Assembly (NCBI GenBank): GCA_025358985.1
Contig: JANYHQ010000168.1
Span: 1-7,991, forward strand
Direction of reading: 5' to 3'
Source of the DNA: Acidimicrobiales bacterium
GTDB lineage: Bacteria; Actinomycetota; Acidimicrobiia; Acidimicrobiales; JANYDT01
DNA length: 7,991 nt
Shown: in pieces, positions 5,721-7,991 of the stretch
Layout: every line of letters starts with the position of its first letter
Numbering within the stretch: position 1 is the first letter of the stretch
Translations under genes and position numbers: made by a program
Notes under the pieces: generated by a model
What the model saw: the letters and a program-made list of their open reading frames with translations, nothing else
The model's database searches: none
What the model was told of the DNA's origin: nothing

Positions 5721-7082
5721 ATGTCGTCTCGATCGTGGTCCCCGTCATCGTGGCGGGACCGCACCGCTCTACAGCAACCCAACTGGCCTGACCTCGGCCA
5801 CCTCGACGCCGTCGTGAAGCGGCTCAACGGGTTGCCGCCGTTGGTATTTGCCGGCGAGGCCCGAAGCCTCACCTCCGCCCTCGGCGAAGTGGCGGGAGGG
5901 CGGGCATTTCTGCTCCAAGCCGGAGACTGCGCCGAGAGCTTTCACGATCAATCGGCCGACGCCATCCGGGACAAGCTCAAGGTCATCTTGCAGATGGCTG
6001 CGGTACTCACCTACTCGTCGGGGATGCCGGTGGTGAAGGTGGGTCGTATTGCCGGCCAGTTCGCCAAACCCCGCAGTGCTGACACCGAGCAGGTGGGAGA
6101 CCTGGTGCTGCCCAGTTTTCGGGGTCATATCGTCAATGACGATGCCCCCGACGAAACGAGCCGCCGACCGGATCCGGACCGCCTGATTGCTGCGTATCAC
6201 CAATCGTCGCAGACCCTGAATCTGCTGCGGGCCTTCACCAAAGGTGGGTTCGCCGACATCGGCCGGGTCCATCAATGGAATCTGGAATTCGTGGCCTCCT
6301 CGGCCGAGGGTCGCCGCTACCACGAGATTGCGGAAGGTATCGGCCGGGCTCTGCAGTTCATGCAGGCCTGTGGAATTGACCTGGAGCGGTCCACGGAACT
6401 GCATACCGTTGACTTATGGACCAGCCATGAAGCACTGCTGCTGAGCTACGAGGAAGCACTCACTCGTCGAGATTCGCTGACCGGTGATTGGTACGACTGT
6501 TCTGCCCACATGTTGTGGCTGGGGGAACGCACCCGTCAACTCGACAATGCCCATGTGGAGTTTCTGAGGGGGGTGCAAAACCCGCTGGGATGCAAGCTGG
6601 GACCCACCGCCACTCCTCAAGAAGCATTGGATATCTGTGAAGCGCTCAATCCGCAGCGCATTGCGGGCCGGCTCACCCTCATTGCGCGTATGGGGGCAGG
6701 CAAGGTGCGCGCCCATCTGCCACCGTTGCTGGCCGCAGTACGCGACAGCGGACACCCGGTGGTGTGGATCAGCGATCCGTGCCACGGCAACACATTCACC
6801 GCACCCTCCGGTCACAAGACCCGCCGCTTCGACGACGTGTTGGCCGAGGTTCAGGGGTTCTTCGCAGCGTGCCGGGCCGAAGGTGTACATCCGGGAGGCC
6901 TGCACGTCGAGCTCACCGGCGATGACGTCACGGAATGCCTCGGCGGTAGCGACGATGTCACCGACAACCATCTGGCCAATCGTTACGAAACGGTCTGCGA
7001 CCCTCGCCTCAACGCCCGACAGAGTCTGGACCTGGCGTTCCGAGCATCGGAACTCTTGCGTAGTCCCTCGGCTTCGCACTGA
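5721..7082 (+). CDS. aroF: Class II 3-deoxy-D-arabino-heptulosonate 7-phosphate (DAHP) synthase
   Basis: 453 residues; condenses phosphoenolpyruvate and erythrose 4-phosphate to DAHP, the first shikimate-pathway step, in the cytoplasm. It is clearly the class II (plant/mycobacterial AroG) type. Seen: LLQAGDCAESF (64-74, metal ligand C70), MPVVKVGRIAGQFAKPRS (102-119, R109), WLGERTRQ (266-273, R270), CKLGP (291-295, K292), SDPCHGNT (351-358, metal ligand H355), HVELTGDDVTECLGG (395-409, E397) and CDPRLN (426-431, D427); these line up with the known M. tuberculosis metal and substrate residues. The ATG at 5721 is chosen because it matches family length and avoids overlapping the divergent peptidase gene; an in-frame ATG at 5616 would add 35 unrelated residues. 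The N-terminus is about 17 residues shorter than in M. tuberculosis. The gene is also called aroG or aroH in some genomes. Confidence 0.96.
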   Translation: MSSRSWSPSSWRDRTALQQPNWPDLGHLDAVVKRLNGLPPLVFAGEARSLTSALGEVAGGRAFLLQAGDCAESFHDQSADAIRDKLKVILQMAAVLTYSSGMPVVKVGRIAGQFAKPRSADTEQVGDLVLPSFRGHIVNDDAPDETSRRPDPDRLIAAYHQSSQTLNLLRAFTKGGFADIGRVHQWNLEFVASSAEGRRYHEIAEGIGRALQFMQACGIDLERSTELHTVDLWTSHEALLLSYEEALTRRDSLTGDWYDCSAHMLWLGERTRQLDNAHVEFLRGVQNPLGCKLGPTATPQEALDICEALNPQRIAGRLTLIARMGAGKVRAHLPPLLAAVRDSGHPVVWISDPCHGNTFTAPSGHKTRRFDDVLAEVQGFFAACRAEGVHPGGLHVELTGDDVTECLGGSDDVTDNHLANRYETVCDPRLNARQSLDLAFRASELLRSPSASH

Positions 7083-7109
7083 CGATTCTGGTCGGTTGTT
7101 GAATTGAGC

Positions 7110-7898
7110 GTGGAACTCACAGCACTACGCGCGCTTGCCATTGCGTCAGCCGGCGGTGCAGCGGGATTCATCAATGCCATCGTGGGTTCGGGCACGCTCA
7201 TCTCGTTTCCCACCATCGTAGGTGTGGGCTTCGACAAGTTGGCCGCCAACATCGCCAACAACATCGGCCTGTTTCCGGGATCCATCAGCGCTTCACACGG
7301 ATACCGACGCGAATTGGTCGGGCAGCGCCGACGGCTCATCCGGCTCGTCCCCATGTCAGCGCTCGGTGGGCTCACGGGATCGCTGTTGCTGCTCAAGCTG
7401 CCGTCACGCTATTTCGACCGAATCGTGCCATTTCTGGTGCTCACGGGGGTAGTTCTGGTGTTGGCCCAAACCCGTCTGCAAGCGTTGGTGAAGCAGCGCC
7501 AAGCCAGCCGTCGCTCCGGTGTCATCACCAACGCTCATCATGAGCACATCAGTCCCTGGTTGCAACTGGGTGTGTTCACCACCGGCATCTATGGCGGCTA
7601 CTTCGGGGCGGCCCAAGGAATCATCCTCATGGGATTTCTGGGTATTGCGCTCACCGACGATGTACAGCGTCTCAACGCCACCAAGAACGTTTTGGCCACT
7701 GCGGTCAACGGCGCCGCCGCAGTGGTGTTTGTCATACGCGGCGATGTGCTGTGGGGCGTCGCTGGATTGGTGGCGCTGGGCTCGGTTCTGGGTGCTCAAC
7801 TGGGGGCATTGGTGGGCCGCCGCATTCCGCCGATCCTGCTGCGGATCATCATCGTGGTGGTAGGCACCGGCGTGGCCCTCAAGCTGTTGCTCAGTTGA
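7110..7898 (+). CDS. TauE/SafE family membrane permease (sulfite/organosulfonate exporter-like)
   Basis: 262 residues from GTG 7110 (264 if TTG 7104 is used; neither has a clear ribosome-binding site). It is a polytopic inner-membrane protein with about seven to eight hydrophobic segments, roughly at 6-26, 30-42, 79-96, 106-119, 149-180 (probably two), 193-209, 213-235 and 241-260. The two-fold internal repeat of the family is visible: AGFINAIVGSG (18-28) in the first half and GIYGGYFGAAQG (159-170) in the second. NNIGLFPGSISA followed by GYRREL is typical of actinobacterial members. Family proteins move sulfite, sulfoacetate, taurine-related sulfonates or other small anions; substrate cannot be read from sequence. 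A polar, histidine-bearing loop lies around 125-148. It follows aroF after about 27 bases and may share its transcript, but no sulfur-metabolism gene is nearby. Confidence 0.88.
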   Translation: MELTALRALAIASAGGAAGFINAIVGSGTLISFPTIVGVGFDKLAANIANNIGLFPGSISASHGYRRELVGQRRRLIRLVPMSALGGLTGSLLLLKLPSRYFDRIVPFLVLTGVVLVLAQTRLQALVKQRQASRRSGVITNAHHEHISPWLQLGVFTTGIYGGYFGAAQGIILMGFLGIALTDDVQRLNATKNVLATAVNGAAAVVFVIRGDVLWGVAGLVALGSVLGAQLGALVGRRIPPILLRIIIVVVGTGVALKLLLS

Positions 7899-7924
7899 GC
7901 CCCGTTCTAAGCCAGCATGGGGCC

Positions 7925-7991
7925 ATGGCCATCCCCATCCCCATCGCAGCGGATCGAGAACAGGCAGTGCTGCTCTTCGACGGGGTATGCA
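7925..7991 (+). CDS. DCC-family (DUF393) thiol-disulfide oxidoreductase, N-terminal fragment
   Basis: Only 22 codons are inside the window, from the ATG at 7925 to a final TGC codon. The end of the fragment, QAVLLFDGVC, matches the opening strand and first cysteine of the DCC/DUF393 family, whose signature is roughly LFDGxCxxC, so the next residues would be expected to supply a second cysteine two positions further on. Family members are small thioredoxin-like proteins thought to carry out thiol-disulfide exchange; specific partners are mostly unknown. The leader encodes IPIPI from an ATCCCC tandem. It begins 26 bases after the permease stop. A GGGG run at 7919-7922 lies too close to the ATG to be a good ribosome-binding site. 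An overlapping out-of-frame ATG at 7917 gives no recognisable protein. Confidence 0.62.
   Translation, partial: MAIPIPIAADREQAVLLFDGVC

Noticed and set aside
7899..7923. GCCCC...GGGGC inverted repeat between the permease and the DCC gene as a terminator
   Set aside because: The stem is only 5 bases with a 15-base loop and no following T run.
7921..7946. GGCCATGGCC palindrome and ATCCCC tandem near the DCC start
   Set aside because: Too short to be a regulatory repeat and explained by the Ile-Pro coding sequence.

Overview
The window reads as a gene-dense piece of a GC-rich actinobacterial chromosome. An F420-type luciferase-like oxidoreductase, a class II (mycobacterial-type) DAHP synthase, frequent GTG starts and a TANNNT promoter placed right at a start codon all fit Actinomycetota. 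The very short intergenic spacers would suit a streamlined member of the Acidimicrobiia, but that placement is an inference. No rRNA, tRNA, insertion sequence, CRISPR array or phage gene is visible, and no stretch over 300 bases lacks a gene.

Left part (1-5675, minus strand): seven genes run in one direction. In transcription order they are: a zinc metallopeptidase (HELTH) without a visible signal peptide; an enolase-superfamily epimerase/racemase (dgcA-like); a DUF1611 P-loop protein (dgcN-like, D-glutamate N-acetyltransferase family); an F420-dependent LLM oxidoreductase; nadD; rsfS; and the first 60 codons of an Orn/Lys/Arg decarboxylase that leaves the window. Four of the six junctions are 4-base start/stop overlaps (ATGA or GTGA) and the other two gaps are 12 and 15 bases, so one translationally coupled operon is likely. 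The dgcA-dgcN pair is the most interesting content. By family knowledge it would acetylate D-glutamate and racemise N-acetyl-D-glutamate to the L form, although the epimerase also keeps the Asp-x-Asp signature of L-Ala-D/L-Glu dipeptide epimerases. Here the pair sits upstream of the housekeeping genes nadD and rsfS.

Middle (5676-5720): a 45-base divergent spacer separates the peptidase from a plus-strand class II DAHP synthase. It holds a TAGTCT -10-like box that would place transcription start at or beside the aroF ATG, so a leaderless mRNA is likely.

Right part (5721-7991, plus strand): class II DAHP synthase (entry to the shikimate pathway), a TauE/SafE-type membrane permease, and the first 22 codons of a DCC-family (DUF393) thiol-disulfide oxidoreductase cut by the window edge. 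The spacers are about 27 and 26 bases, so these three may be co-transcribed, though they have no obvious shared pathway.
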